Shown here: piece by piece, positions 52,896-62,204 of the stretch
How the letters are laid out: the number at the start of each line of letters is the position of its first letter
Numbering within the stretch: position 1 is the stretch's first letter
Notes under the pieces: model-generated
Told to the model about the DNA's origin: nothing
Seen by the model: the letters and a program-made list of their open reading frames with translations, nothing else
Databases searched by the model: none
Translations under genes and position numbers: made by a program
From: Candidatus Yaniella excrementavium
GTDB lineage: Bacteria > Actinomycetota > Actinomycetes > Actinomycetales > Micrococcaceae
Length of the DNA: 64,000 bases
Direction of reading: 5' to 3'
Assembly (NCBI GenBank): GCA_019115865.1
Contig: DXCT01000054.1
Span: forward strand, 1 to 64,000

Positions 52896-53918
52896 ATGTC
52901 CGGACCGATTCGTGCCACTGATGTAGAGCAACTGGCCACAACTAGCCGAAACGGATTTATAGAGAACCGATTTTTTGGCTCGGCCGTCGTGGTGGACCCA
53001 GCAGGAGTCATTATCGCCGGCGTGGGTGATCCAGCGGCGGGAGTCTACGGGCGCTCGGTCTTGAAACCTTTCCAGGCGATCGCATCGCTACGCTGCGGGG
53101 CAGATCTTGTCGGCGAGGGCCTAGCATTGGCGGCTGGTTCACACATCGGGTCCGCCTGGCACCAAGATATCGCCGCGGATGTGTTGGCGCAGGTTGGGTT
53201 GAGCGCCACTGACTTGAAATGCCCCGCCGGCTATCCATCATCGGCTTCCCAGGTTGCTGCGGCCGCTTTACAGATGGCCCCGATCCCATTAGAACGTACG
53301 CCGCTGGCACACAATTGTTCGGGCAAGCACGCGGGATTCTTAGCAGCCATGGTCGCCACCGACGCCGATCCGGCTACCTATTTGGACAGCGATGCACCTG
53401 TCCAAACCGAAGTGCTGCGTGTTTTGGAACAATACTGTGAAGCATCTATCACCCACACCGGGGTGGACGGATGCGGCGCACCCACACCGGTGACGTCGCT
53501 TGCCGCGTTGGCCAGAGGTTTTAGCAAACTGGGACGCGCGGTACACGACCGTAACGCCGAGCTCCCCGCGGCCATGGTCGCGCAGGCGATGCTGGACTAT
53601 CCAGAAGCCGTGCAAGGAAAACACCGTCATGACACCGTGGTCCTCGAATCTTTAGAGCTCATAACCAAAACCGGTGCGGATGGTATCGTGGCGATGGCTG
53701 CACCGAATGGAACTGCGGTTGCGGTTTCGATGATTGACTCAACCCACCGTGCTTCACATCTTGTTGCACTGGTGCTGCTGGCCCAGTATGCACCGGACGC
53801 CGTTGCATTGGAGACCATGAGCGACGTTGTCGAACATATTGCGCCGCCCATTTATGGTGGCAACCAGCGGGTGGGCGGTATCAAATTGAGCCCGGCGGTA
53901 CTGAGACTGTTGAACTAA
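52896..53918 (+). CDS. Asparaginase (Asparaginase_II family)
   Basis: A 340-residue amidohydrolase of the Pfam asparaginase II family, not the classical AnsA/AnsB fold. Family motifs are GRSVLKPFQAIASLRCG (residues about 49-65), LAAGSHIGSAWHQ, LAHNCSGKHAGFLAA and TGVDGCGAPT. It likely converts asparagine to aspartate and ammonia. TAGGAG lies six bases before the ATG. In Micrococcaceae this gene is commonly beside purine genes, as here. Confidence 0.9.
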   Translation: MSGPIRATDVEQLATTSRNGFIENRFFGSAVVVDPAGVIIAGVGDPAAGVYGRSVLKPFQAIASLRCGADLVGEGLALAAGSHIGSAWHQDIAADVLAQVGLSATDLKCPAGYPSSASQVAAAALQMAPIPLERTPLAHNCSGKHAGFLAAMVATDADPATYLDSDAPVQTEVLRVLEQYCEASITHTGVDGCGAPTPVTSLAALARGFSKLGRAVHDRNAELPAAMVAQAMLDYPEAVQGKHRHDTVVLESLELITKTGADGIVAMAAPNGTAVAVSMIDSTHRASHLVALVLLAQYAPDAVALETMSDVVEHIAPPIYGGNQRVGGIKLSPAVLRLLN

Positions 53919-53931
53919 GCCGGAGGCATTT

Positions 53932-54297
53932 GTGGCACGAAGAAAGATCGACGTTACCAAGGGCGTGGCCGCGGTTCGGCAATGGGCTGCGGATCCCGCT
54001 GCAGCCGGAAGAAATGTTCGGGCAACGGCTGTCCGGTACTCGCTTGAAGAACTTGCAGCACTAGCACCTGGACGATCAGTTGAAGTACGCATCCCGCCGT
54101 TTGGCGTCACCCAGATCATCGATGGAACCGTTCATACTCGTGGCACGCCACCGGCAGTCATCGAAACTGATTCCGCCACGTGGCTAGCGTTGGTCACGGG
54201 CCGCGCGGCGTGGCACCACGCCGTTGAAGCAGGCAGCGTGGTTGCTTCCGGGCAGCGAACAGATTTGTCGTGGCTGTTACCTTTGGTCAAACTATAA
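53932..54297 (+). CDS. Sterol carrier family protein (SCP2-like fold)
   Basis: A 121-residue actinobacterial protein of the sterol-carrier/MDMPI C-terminal type. The order of segments, ATAVRYSLEELAALAPGRSV then VEVRIPPFG, TWLALVTGRAAWHHAVEAG and TDLSWLLPL, matches the family. The ligand is unknown. The GTG start follows GGAGG by five bases and lies 13 bases after the asparaginase gene. Confidence 0.85.
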   Translation: MARRKIDVTKGVAAVRQWAADPAAAGRNVRATAVRYSLEELAALAPGRSVEVRIPPFGVTQIIDGTVHTRGTPPAVIETDSATWLALVTGRAAWHHAVEAGSVVASGQRTDLSWLLPLVKL

Positions 54298-54345
54298 CCA
54301 GACTTGCGAGTAACCTCTACGACAGGCGCTAGAATGAAGGGCACT

Positions 54346-54807
54346 ATGGCTGACAGCACACCTCCACCCGTCGAATCTCAGAAACCACAAGCGGACACCC
54401 CGCAGCAAATGGTCTTGCGGCGCGCCCCGAAGATCACACCGTTTCTGGTTTCAGGCGCCGTCCTAGGCGTCGTCGTCGCATTTTTCTGGGTGGCAATCGC
54501 CGGCAGCACCGAAGAGTATTCACAAACTCAGACGGTATCGTTCTTCGCAGCCATCTTCGCTATCGTGGGGGTGGCGATTAGCGCGCTGTGGTGGATGATT
54601 GTCGACCGGCGCTCCAAACGTTCCATGGAAACCGTTTATGCGCGCCCCACCGAAGACCCAGAAGCCGCCGATATGGCGCTCACCCAAGATGACTATGCGC
54701 AATGGTCGCAGTTCCAACAAAACGAGCGTCTCGAACAAGCCCGCCGGGAACAGTTTGCCCAGGCAAAAGCCGATGCCAAAGCCAAAAAACACAGCAAACG
54801 GAAATAG
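54346..54807 (+). CDS. Two-helix membrane protein with charged coiled-coil tail, unknown function
   Basis: A 153-residue protein with two membrane helices (VSGAVLGVVVAFFWVAIAG and VSFFAAIFAIVGVAISALWW, about residues 32-50 and 62-82) and a long hydrophilic C-terminus that becomes Lys/Arg/Gln/Ala-rich (EQARREQFAQAKADAKAKKH). It sits three bases before purF, a position conserved in Micrococcaceae. AAGGG precedes ATG 54346; earlier in-frame starts at 54304 and 54334 are less likely. The function is unknown. Confidence 0.75.
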   Translation: MADSTPPPVESQKPQADTPQQMVLRRAPKITPFLVSGAVLGVVVAFFWVAIAGSTEEYSQTQTVSFFAAIFAIVGVAISALWWMIVDRRSKRSMETVYARPTEDPEAADMALTQDDYAQWSQFQQNERLEQARREQFAQAKADAKAKKHSKRK

Positions 54808-54810
54808 TTG

Positions 54811-56232
54811 ATGAGCGATATTCTTACGGACGATTCACCCAAAGACGCCTGCGGAGTTTTCGGGGTGTGGGCCCCGGGTGAAGAGGTTTCCAAACTCGCC
54901 TACTACGGCTTGTTCTCGCTGCAGCATCGAGGCCAAGAATCTGCTGGTATTGCGACATCGACCGGTGAACGCATCTCGGTGTACAAAGACATCGGGTTAG
55001 TGTCCCAAGTTTTCGATGAGGCCACGCTGTCCTCGCTGACCGGTCATATTGCGATTGGTCACTGCCGGTATGGTTCCGAAGGTGCTGATAACTGGCGATT
55101 CGCACAACCCACGCTGGGCGCTACCGCAGATGACGGCACCGTCGCGCTGGGCATGAACGGTGCGTTGACGAATCGAGCCGAGGCCAGGGCCATGATTGCC
55201 GACCGTTTCGGCGACGTTGATTCAGGGGAGATCGCACAGGGCAACACCTCCGATACCGCGCTGATCACCACGTTATTGCACGGCCAACATGAGCGCCCAC
55301 TGGAAACGACTGCCCCCGAGGTCTTCGCATCCCTGGAAGGCGCTTTTTCGATCGTCATGATGTCGGAAGATACCCTCTATGCAGCACGCGATCGACACGG
55401 TTTTCGTCCGCTTGTGCTCGGGCGGTTGGCCAGCGGCTGGGTGGTCGCCTCTGAGCAATCAGCTCTGGCGACGACGGGGGCAACCTTTATCCGCGAGATT
55501 GCTCCCGGCGAGATGATCTGCATTGATGCCGACGGCGTTCGATCTACCCGTTTCGCCCAGTCAGAACTAGCTCGGTGCATCTTCGAATACGTGTATGTCG
55601 CTCGTCCAGACGCCGCAATTAACGGTCGCAGTGTTTATGAATCCCGGCTAGAGATGGGCCGCCAACTTGCCCAAGAGAATGTAGCAGAAGCCGACGTCGT
55701 TGTGCCTGTGCCAGAATCTGGCACCCCGGCGGCCATCGGATATGCCGAAGAATCCGGTATTCCGCTTGGTCACGGATTCGTAAAAAACTCATATGTTGGC
55801 CGAACATTTATTAAACCCTCGCAGACGCTGCGCCAGTTAGGGATCCGGCTAAAACTCAATGTGCAGCCGTCGGTAGTCGCGGGCAAATCGGTAATCGTTG
55901 TCGACGATTCGATCGTTCGCGGAAATACGCAACGTCAAGTGGTAGCCATGTTGAGAGAAGCCGGCGCTCGAGAAGTCCACGTCAAGATTTCCTCCCCACC
56001 AGTGCAATGGCCCTGTTTTTATGGGATCGACTTCGCCACACGATCCGAGCTCATCGCAACCGGTGCCGGAGTGGAAGAAATTCGGGATTCCGTTGGTGCT
56101 GACTCACTGGCGTACATTTCTCTGGAAGGCACTATTGCCGCCACCCAACAGGATGAAGCCACCCTGTGCACCGCTTGTTTTTCGGGCAACTACCCCACCG
56201 AAGTCCCCCAGCTGACCACAGACAGGAAATAA
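54811..56232 (+). CDS. purF: Amidophosphoribosyltransferase
   Basis: The committed step of purine synthesis, making phosphoribosylamine from PRPP and glutamine. The 473-residue protein has a 13-residue propeptide before the nucleophile Cys14 (KDACGVFG), a glutaminase domain (to about 250), and a PRTase domain with VIVVDDSIVRGNT. Cysteines in ARCIFEYVY, QWPCFYGID and TLCTACFSG are at the four positions that bind the 4Fe-4S cluster in the Bacillus-type enzyme. purM follows by one base. Confidence 0.96.
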   Translation: MSDILTDDSPKDACGVFGVWAPGEEVSKLAYYGLFSLQHRGQESAGIATSTGERISVYKDIGLVSQVFDEATLSSLTGHIAIGHCRYGSEGADNWRFAQPTLGATADDGTVALGMNGALTNRAEARAMIADRFGDVDSGEIAQGNTSDTALITTLLHGQHERPLETTAPEVFASLEGAFSIVMMSEDTLYAARDRHGFRPLVLGRLASGWVVASEQSALATTGATFIREIAPGEMICIDADGVRSTRFAQSELARCIFEYVYVARPDAAINGRSVYESRLEMGRQLAQENVAEADVVVPVPESGTPAAIGYAEESGIPLGHGFVKNSYVGRTFIKPSQTLRQLGIRLKLNVQPSVVAGKSVIVVDDSIVRGNTQRQVVAMLREAGAREVHVKISSPPVQWPCFYGIDFATRSELIATGAGVEEIRDSVGADSLAYISLEGTIAATQQDEATLCTACFSGNYPTEVPQLTTDRK

Positions 56233-56233
56233 C

Positions 56234-57373
56234 GTGACTGACAAAAACTTGGGCGAGCCGATCACTTACGCAGCCGCTGGTGTCGATGTACAGGCCGGCG
56301 ATGACGCCGTGGAACTTATGAAATCTGCGGTAACTGCAACCCATAGCAGCCGAGTACTCGGTGGGTTTGGCGGATTTGCGGGCATGTGGGATGCCACCCC
56401 ATTAACTAGCTACCGTCGTCCTGTTCTCACCACATCCACCGATGGCGTGGGCACGAAGGTCGCTATTGCTCAGGCTATGGATATCCACGATACGATCGGC
56501 CAAGACCTCGTCGGTATGGTCGTCGATGACATCGTTGTTGTCGGAGCAAAACCATTATTCATGACCGATTACATCGCCACCGGCAAAGTTGTGGCCCAGC
56601 GTGTGGCCGATATCGTGCGCGGCATTGCGACGGGCTGCAAGTTTGCCGATACAGCGCTACTTGGTGGCGAAACCGCGGAACACCCGGGTCTACTGGCTGA
56701 GGATGAGTACGACGTCGCCGGTGCCGTCACCGGTGTTGTTGAGGCCGATAAGATTCTTGGTCCAGAACGTGTCCAGGCTTCGGATGTAGTCATAGCGATG
56801 GAATCTTCAGGTGCCCACTCCAATGGGTATTCACTGTTGCGTTCGATTGTGGCGTCCAAAGACTGGAGCTGGGATCAGCATATCGATGAGTTCGGCCGGA
56901 CTCTTGGCGAAGAGCTGCTCGAACCAACCCGGATTTATGCGAAAACATGTTTGGGGCTGATCGATGAACTCAACTCCGACGGAAATTTTGCGTTGCGTGG
57001 ATTCTCGCACGTCACCGGTGGAGGGTTAGCAGCAAACTTAGCTCGTGTCCTGCCACAGGGCACCATGGCGACAATCGACCGGTCAACATGGAAACTGCCT
57101 GCGGTATTCTCTGTGATGGCCGAAGCAGGTCAGGTACCGCAAGCTGATCTGGAACGCACACTCAACCTGGGTGTGGGTATGGTTGCTGTCGTCGCTTCGG
57201 ACGCCTCTGAAAAAGCGTTGACCTGGTTGAACGCCCACGGCGTGAAGTCCTGGCAAATTGGCGAAGTGGGGTCGCTAGATGACGACGCTGCCACAGCCGG
57301 GCACGATTTCGTACAGGGGGCCAAAGGTGTCGATGGTGGTGGTGTGCTACTACACGGCGCCTACGCCCAGTAG
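56234..57373 (+). CDS. purM: Phosphoribosylformylglycinamidine cyclo-ligase
   Basis: Closes the imidazole ring to give AIR. The 379-residue protein has the family motifs TSTDGVGTKVAIAQ (residues about 70-83), VVDDIVVVGAKPLFMTDYIA, LLGGETAEHPGL, SSGAHSNGYSLLR and FSHVTGGGLAANLARVLP. It begins with GTG just after purF (GGAAATAAC upstream), so the two are coupled. A hairpin terminator follows at 57392-57429. Confidence 0.96.
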   Translation: MTDKNLGEPITYAAAGVDVQAGDDAVELMKSAVTATHSSRVLGGFGGFAGMWDATPLTSYRRPVLTTSTDGVGTKVAIAQAMDIHDTIGQDLVGMVVDDIVVVGAKPLFMTDYIATGKVVAQRVADIVRGIATGCKFADTALLGGETAEHPGLLAEDEYDVAGAVTGVVEADKILGPERVQASDVVIAMESSGAHSNGYSLLRSIVASKDWSWDQHIDEFGRTLGEELLEPTRIYAKTCLGLIDELNSDGNFALRGFSHVTGGGLAANLARVLPQGTMATIDRSTWKLPAVFSVMAEAGQVPQADLERTLNLGVGMVAVVASDASEKALTWLNAHGVKSWQIGEVGSLDDDAATAGHDFVQGAKGVDGGGVLLHGAYAQ

Positions 57374-57391
57374 TCCATTTCATCAAAGCAT

Positions 57392-57429
57392 CCTACGGCG
57401 TTGCACTAAATGTGCGACGCCGTAGGTTT
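57392..57429 (+). terminator. Hairpin terminator after purM
   Basis: CCTACGGCGTTGCAC (57392-57406) pairs with GTGCGACGCCGTAGG (57412-57426), 15 pairs including one G-U, around a TAAAT loop, followed by TTT. Confidence 0.82.
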
Positions 57430-57506
57430 CTGAAGCCGAAACTTGTAGTCTACAATGCACGATAAACATCCCGTCCGGTTCATGTGAAGCCCAGAGGAGT
57501 CTGCTC

Positions 57507-58295
57507 ATGTCCCAATACGTCGACGTCACCGTGCACAACACCATTGCAACCGTCACGCTCAACAATCCTGCAAAAAGGGGCGCACTGTCGCTTGCCGCGA
57601 TGCAACAACTCACCTGTGCATTCCAGGATATGAGGGCACGTCAAAACATACACGTCGTCGTCTTGGCGTCGAAGGGCAAGGTCTTTTCGGCCGGGCACGA
57701 CCTAAGCGAAGTCCACGGTGCTGACGAGGACGGACAGCGTGAGATTTTCGAAGCCTGCACTGAATTGATGCTGACCATTCAAAATATTCCGCAACCTGTA
57801 ATTGCGAAAGTGCACGGCCTGGCAACTGCCGCAGGCTGTCAACTGGTAGCGACCTGCGATCTAGCGGTCGCCGCAGCTTCCGCGCAGTTTGCTACTCCGG
57901 GTGTGCGCATCGGCTTATTTTGTTCCACACCAATGGTCGCGCTCAGCCGAGCGGTAAGCCGCAAGATGGCCATGCGAATGCTCCTAACCGGTGAACCGCT
58001 CGATGCCGATGACGCGCTGATCCACGGGTTGGTTTCCCATGTGGCCAGCGATGAAGATCTCGATACAACAGTGCAGGCTCTGGCCGATCGTGTGGCCGAA
58101 GCATCGGCTGCTACCGTCAGTATCGGCAAGCAAGCGTTTTACGAGCAGATCAATGTGCCAACCGTTGAAGCCTACGAACGCATGTCCGAAGTGATGACAC
58201 AAAACGCTATCCTGCCTGACGCGCAAGAAGGTATCGGAGCTTTCCTCGAAAAACGCGAACCCGTGTGGCAACATCGCAAGCAGCAAGAGGGTTAG
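57507..58295 (+). CDS. Enoyl-CoA hydratase/isomerase family protein
   Basis: A 262-residue crotonase-fold enzyme. The oxyanion-hole segments are SAGHDLSEVHGADE (residues about 62-75) and ATAAGCQLVATCDLAVA (about 108-124). The catalytic Glu of the second region of true hydratases is not clearly present (TPGVRIGLFCSTPM), which resembles the FadE/ECHDC3-like group, so the reaction is uncertain. GAGGAG precedes the ATG. It is convergent with an acyl-CoA synthetase by four bases, suggesting fatty-acid or acyl-CoA metabolism. Confidence 0.87.
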   Translation: MSQYVDVTVHNTIATVTLNNPAKRGALSLAAMQQLTCAFQDMRARQNIHVVVLASKGKVFSAGHDLSEVHGADEDGQREIFEACTELMLTIQNIPQPVIAKVHGLATAAGCQLVATCDLAVAAASAQFATPGVRIGLFCSTPMVALSRAVSRKMAMRMLLTGEPLDADDALIHGLVSHVASDEDLDTTVQALADRVAEASAATVSIGKQAFYEQINVPTVEAYERMSEVMTQNAILPDAQEGIGAFLEKREPVWQHRKQQEG

Positions 58296-59905
58296 TCCGC
58301 CATATCACGCAGTTCAGTCTTGCGAATCTTACCGGTGGATGACCGTGGCAGTTCATCAATGAGATGGAAAACATCTGGCACCTTAAACCCGGCTAATTCA
58401 GCACGACAGTGTTCGCGTAGATCGTCGGAAGTCACCGAAGCATTGACGACCACGTATGCCGCTGGGCGCTCACCCCATCGCTCATCAGCCACGCCAATAA
58501 CTGCGGCGTCAGATACCGCAGGGTGACTATGCAGCACCCCTTCGACCTCGATCGACGAAATGTTCTCTCCGCCTGAAATGATGATGTCTTTGAGCCGGTC
58601 CATCAACTGAATGTATCCGTTGGGATGTTGCACCCCTATGTCTCCGGTGTGGAACCATCCTCCGGCGAAAGATTCCTCGGTGGCCTCCGGGTTCTTGTAG
58701 TAGCCCGCCATGACTCCGTTGCCTCGAATGACGACTTCGCCCTGCGATACACCGTCGGCCGGCATTTGGTTCCCCTCGAGGTCCACAATCCCAACCTGTG
58801 AATTCTGAAGCATCGGTACTCCTTGACGAGCTAGCTGACGAGCACGTTGGGTTATGCTCAAGTCTGCCCAGTGATCCTGTGGTTCATTAATGGTGGCCGG
58901 ACCATAGGTTTCTGTGAGGCCGTAAACGTGCATGGGCATGATGCCAAGGTTCTCGAGTCCTTCGATCACCGATGGCGGCGGTGCTGAAGCAGCGGTTATC
59001 AATCTAACCGGATGCTCAAGTTCATGAGCCCGTTCAGCCTCAATAATGGAGGCCGCCACAATTGGGGCGCCGCAGAGGTGTGTAATGTCTTCATTATCAA
59101 AAGCATCCCAGATAGCATCTTGGCGGACTGCCCGTAGACACACATGAGTCGATGCACTGGCCGTGGCGCCCCAGGTCATAGTCCAGCCGTTGCAATGGAA
59201 CATTGGAAGGGTCCACAGGTACTTTGAGGCCCCGTCTAACCGATAATGTTGAGTGTTGGCTAGTGCAGCTAAATACGCACCGCGGTGGGTATACAGAACG
59301 CCCTTAGGTGGTCCGGTAGTTCCCGAAGTGTAATTGAGAGTAATAGCGTCGAGTTCGTCTGCAACATCATAAGTAAACGTATTATCTGGGGTTTGTTCCG
59401 GCGCTGCAGCCATGAAGTCGCTATATGTTGGTAGCTGTCCGGTCGGGTCGGCGCCAAATTCCTCGTCCACCAGCTCGATAACAGCAGGCGGGTTTTTCAA
59501 ACTGGCAGCCGCATCGGAAACCACTTCTGCCACTTCAGAGTCGACAAAAACTATCTGCGACTCGGCGTGTTCAAAAATGTAGCTAAATTCGCGACCTGCC
59601 AGTCTGGGATTCAACGGATTTAGCACGGCACCGATGAGTGGTACCGCGTAGTGGGCCGCCAACATTTCTGGAGTGTTCGGCGCGATGAAACTGACAACTT
59701 GCCCCGGCTTAATGCTTTTTGACAGGGCCCTGGCCAGCTGTTGCACTTCGGCTTCAAACTGTGCGTATGTGCGACGGTGAGCACCGTAAATGACCGCTTC
59801 ACGTTCGGGAAAGGTCGCGGCACTGCGACCTAGAAAAGCCAGCGGCGTGAGATTTTCATAACTGGCCGGTGAAGCTGTCGTAGTTGTTGCACTAGTTGAG
59901 GTCAC
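58292..59905 (-). CDS. Acyl-CoA synthetase / AMP-dependent ligase
   Basis: Activates a carboxylic acid with ATP and CoA. The 537-residue ANL protein has LNYTSGTTGPPKGVLYTH (phosphate loop, about residues 180-197), YGLTETYGPAT, GDIGVQHPNGYIQLMDR, KDIIISGGENISSIEVE and STGKIRKTELR with the catalytic Lys. It is similar in build to medium-chain or ketomethylvalerate-type ligases. GTG 59905 has AAGGAAGG upstream; the frame opens at 60079 but that part is not family-like. Confidence 0.9.
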   Translation of the reverse strand: MTSTSATTTTASPASYENLTPLAFLGRSAATFPEREAVIYGAHRRTYAQFEAEVQQLARALSKSIKPGQVVSFIAPNTPEMLAAHYAVPLIGAVLNPLNPRLAGREFSYIFEHAESQIVFVDSEVAEVVSDAAASLKNPPAVIELVDEEFGADPTGQLPTYSDFMAAAPEQTPDNTFTYDVADELDAITLNYTSGTTGPPKGVLYTHRGAYLAALANTQHYRLDGASKYLWTLPMFHCNGWTMTWGATASASTHVCLRAVRQDAIWDAFDNEDITHLCGAPIVAASIIEAERAHELEHPVRLITAASAPPPSVIEGLENLGIMPMHVYGLTETYGPATINEPQDHWADLSITQRARQLARQGVPMLQNSQVGIVDLEGNQMPADGVSQGEVVIRGNGVMAGYYKNPEATEESFAGGWFHTGDIGVQHPNGYIQLMDRLKDIIISGGENISSIEVEGVLHSHPAVSDAAVIGVADERWGERPAAYVVVNASVTSDDLREHCRAELAGFKVPDVFHLIDELPRSSTGKIRKTELRDMAD

Positions 59906-60114
59906 AGAGCGCCTTCCTTTGCGGGTTAGCTTTTCGCAGTTGGTGGTATTCAGTTTACCTACATAAGCCGAATCCTGAACCATATCACTACCAGTCTGGA
60001 CTTTTCCACACCTCGGCACATCACAATTGTTTTTCCACATCAGAGTGCGGACGGGGGCTAATGGCGCCCGCAAACACAATACTGGAATGACTCAGAACCT
60101 AGGAGGCGGCCACA

Positions 60115-62190
60115 ATGTCGAGCATAGTCACTGCGCCAAGCGCTAACCTCTTGGCCGATACTATCTTTGCCAACGGTCTCGGCGCCCATCCAGAGGGCCT
60201 AGTCTCTGAAGATGAGACGGCTGATGTGGTCCAGGAGCTGCTACCGTTGCGGCAGCGGATGTCGCCAATCATGATTGCTGCACACGGATCTGTGGACCAC
60301 AAGCTTGGTGCAGAGTTGGCCATGTTGAACCTGGCAGAACTCCAGGCATTACGAACGCAGATCACGTTGCGAGAAAAGCAACTACTCACCCACCAACCAA
60401 CCCAATTATTCGCTCCGATTAACCCGAAGGACCATGGGTTCGTCGATTCTGTGGTTCCCGATACTGCCATGACAGAAGGGCCCGCTCGCCTGCGGGCAGA
60501 AAAACTCTCTTTGGCAGAATATGTACAGGTTCAAGAAGAGAACGCCGACCTTGGTGAAGTCATCCGCACCCGAGCCACAGCAGACTTGGTTCAACATTTA
60601 CGCAAACCAGGAGTTACACTGAAGATCCCCGGACAACTCCGTGGAAAAACTCCTCTTGCTGCTGCGATTTCCTTCGTGGCTACAACGCTACGATTGACCT
60701 TTGCGGCGGTGGATAAGCGGATCACTGCAGCGGCTAGTTTATGGCCTCAGATGAATTATCGACAGACAAAACTCAAAACCCCACGTCTGGCCGCCCATTT
60801 CGAACAAGGTCGAATCCCGCTGAAGACAGCTGCTATTGCGCAACAGAAACTATCCGATATTCGACAGGCTGTTCGAAGGGCCGGGGGCGACCAAGCTACC
60901 AGTGATGAGTTGGTCGCACAAAAGGAGCGTGAGTTTGTGCATCACGCTTTGCGAAACAATCCACATACCTTTTCACGTTATGCAAAGTCGCGCAGCGACG
61001 CCGTCACCAATAGCCTTATCGGCCCAAAGAAACCTCTGACCGACGATCAACTCAAACACGAAAAGGGCCTCTATTACGACGGTCCCGTCGGCGATACGCT
61101 GCATCGCATCACGGCGATTGTCGATGCGGGCGAGCTGTTACATTTCAACGCGATCAGGGAATTTGCTAGCAAATTGCACTCAACGGTCGCAAAAGTTACT
61201 CCACAGAACAATGAGACATCGCCTTCGATGCCTCAAACGTCTTCCGACGGGGTAGATAACGCTGATGAAGTTATCGTGGATTCTCGAATTACACCGGCTG
61301 ATGTCGACTTGGGTATTGCTAAGCTCTTTGATGGTCGGACAAACGCCGAACGCTGGCTAAATACGATGATGGATTTCTTGGTCGCCGGTTTGATACTGCG
61401 GAAAACCTACGACCCGTCTGCCACCGAGGCAGAACAGCATAACCGCGGCCAAGCATTACAAAAGGCAGCCGACCACTCGGAAGTTTTAGCCGACGTGCTC
61501 AGAGCTGACCCAACAGAAGACACGGCATCATACAGCCACCCATCTGAGGGTGTGGATCATCCAACCACAGATCCTCTCGTCTCGCTGGTTCCATCCGGAT
61601 ATCAATTGCTCCGCCCAAATCTGGAGGTGATCGTAGAGCTGTCTTTCCAGGATCTTCTAGGTGCACATGCTGGTGTCTTAGATGAGGAACGTCCTGTCAT
61701 AGAAAACAGCGCAAAAGAGGTGGCAAAAATCGTCAAGTTACTCAAACGACCACACCACGTGCATTCGGCTCCAATAGGGTCCCCGGGCAATGTAAAGATC
61801 GACTATGGGCTAGCGCGACAACAGGCATGTAGTAATAACATTATTCCAATGGTCTTGGGCTCTGCATCACAGCCCCTCGACGTGGGACGCTCACAACGGC
61901 TTTTTCCACGGGCAATTCGTCGAGCACTCCATGCTCGTGACCGTGGTTGCGTTGTCCCTGGATGCCCTATTCCTGCCGCTTGGTGCGAGGGACACCATAT
62001 AGTTCCATGGGAATCTGGTGGACAAACACAACTGCAGAATGCAGCGCTGTTGTGTCGCCATCATCACGGCGCTTCCCATAAGCAACTGCTCTACATTCAT
62101 ATGGAACCCGAAGGGCTCCCGTCAGTGAGCTTGCCCAGGTCGATAGATCCAACGGAAACACGATATCGCAATATTTTCTGGCAAAAGTAG
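60115..62190 (+). CDS. DUF222 / HNH endonuclease domain protein (13E12-repeat type)
   Basis: A 691-residue protein with a large helical DUF222 region (about residues 40-480) and a C-terminal HNH nuclease domain: HARDRGCVVPGCPIPAAWCE, GHHIVPWESGG and LLCRHHHGASHKQL (about 604-660), including the zinc cysteines and catalytic His residues. This family is repeated many times in actinobacterial genomes and some copies may move or mark variable sites; the function is not established. AGGAGG precedes the ATG. Its end lies beside a decayed gene. Confidence 0.9.
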   Translation: MSSIVTAPSANLLADTIFANGLGAHPEGLVSEDETADVVQELLPLRQRMSPIMIAAHGSVDHKLGAELAMLNLAELQALRTQITLREKQLLTHQPTQLFAPINPKDHGFVDSVVPDTAMTEGPARLRAEKLSLAEYVQVQEENADLGEVIRTRATADLVQHLRKPGVTLKIPGQLRGKTPLAAAISFVATTLRLTFAAVDKRITAAASLWPQMNYRQTKLKTPRLAAHFEQGRIPLKTAAIAQQKLSDIRQAVRRAGGDQATSDELVAQKEREFVHHALRNNPHTFSRYAKSRSDAVTNSLIGPKKPLTDDQLKHEKGLYYDGPVGDTLHRITAIVDAGELLHFNAIREFASKLHSTVAKVTPQNNETSPSMPQTSSDGVDNADEVIVDSRITPADVDLGIAKLFDGRTNAERWLNTMMDFLVAGLILRKTYDPSATEAEQHNRGQALQKAADHSEVLADVLRADPTEDTASYSHPSEGVDHPTTDPLVSLVPSGYQLLRPNLEVIVELSFQDLLGAHAGVLDEERPVIENSAKEVAKIVKLLKRPHHVHSAPIGSPGNVKIDYGLARQQACSNNIIPMVLGSASQPLDVGRSQRLFPRAIRRALHARDRGCVVPGCPIPAAWCEGHHIVPWESGGQTQLQNAALLCRHHHGASHKQLLYIHMEPEGLPSVSLPRSIDPTETRYRNIFWQK

Positions 62191-62204
62191 TGCACCTGGC
62201 GCCT

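Noticed and set aside
52642..52926. 94-codon frame overlapping the small membrane protein gene
   Set aside because: No membrane helices or conserved look; the frame from 52646 has two clear helices and basic ends.
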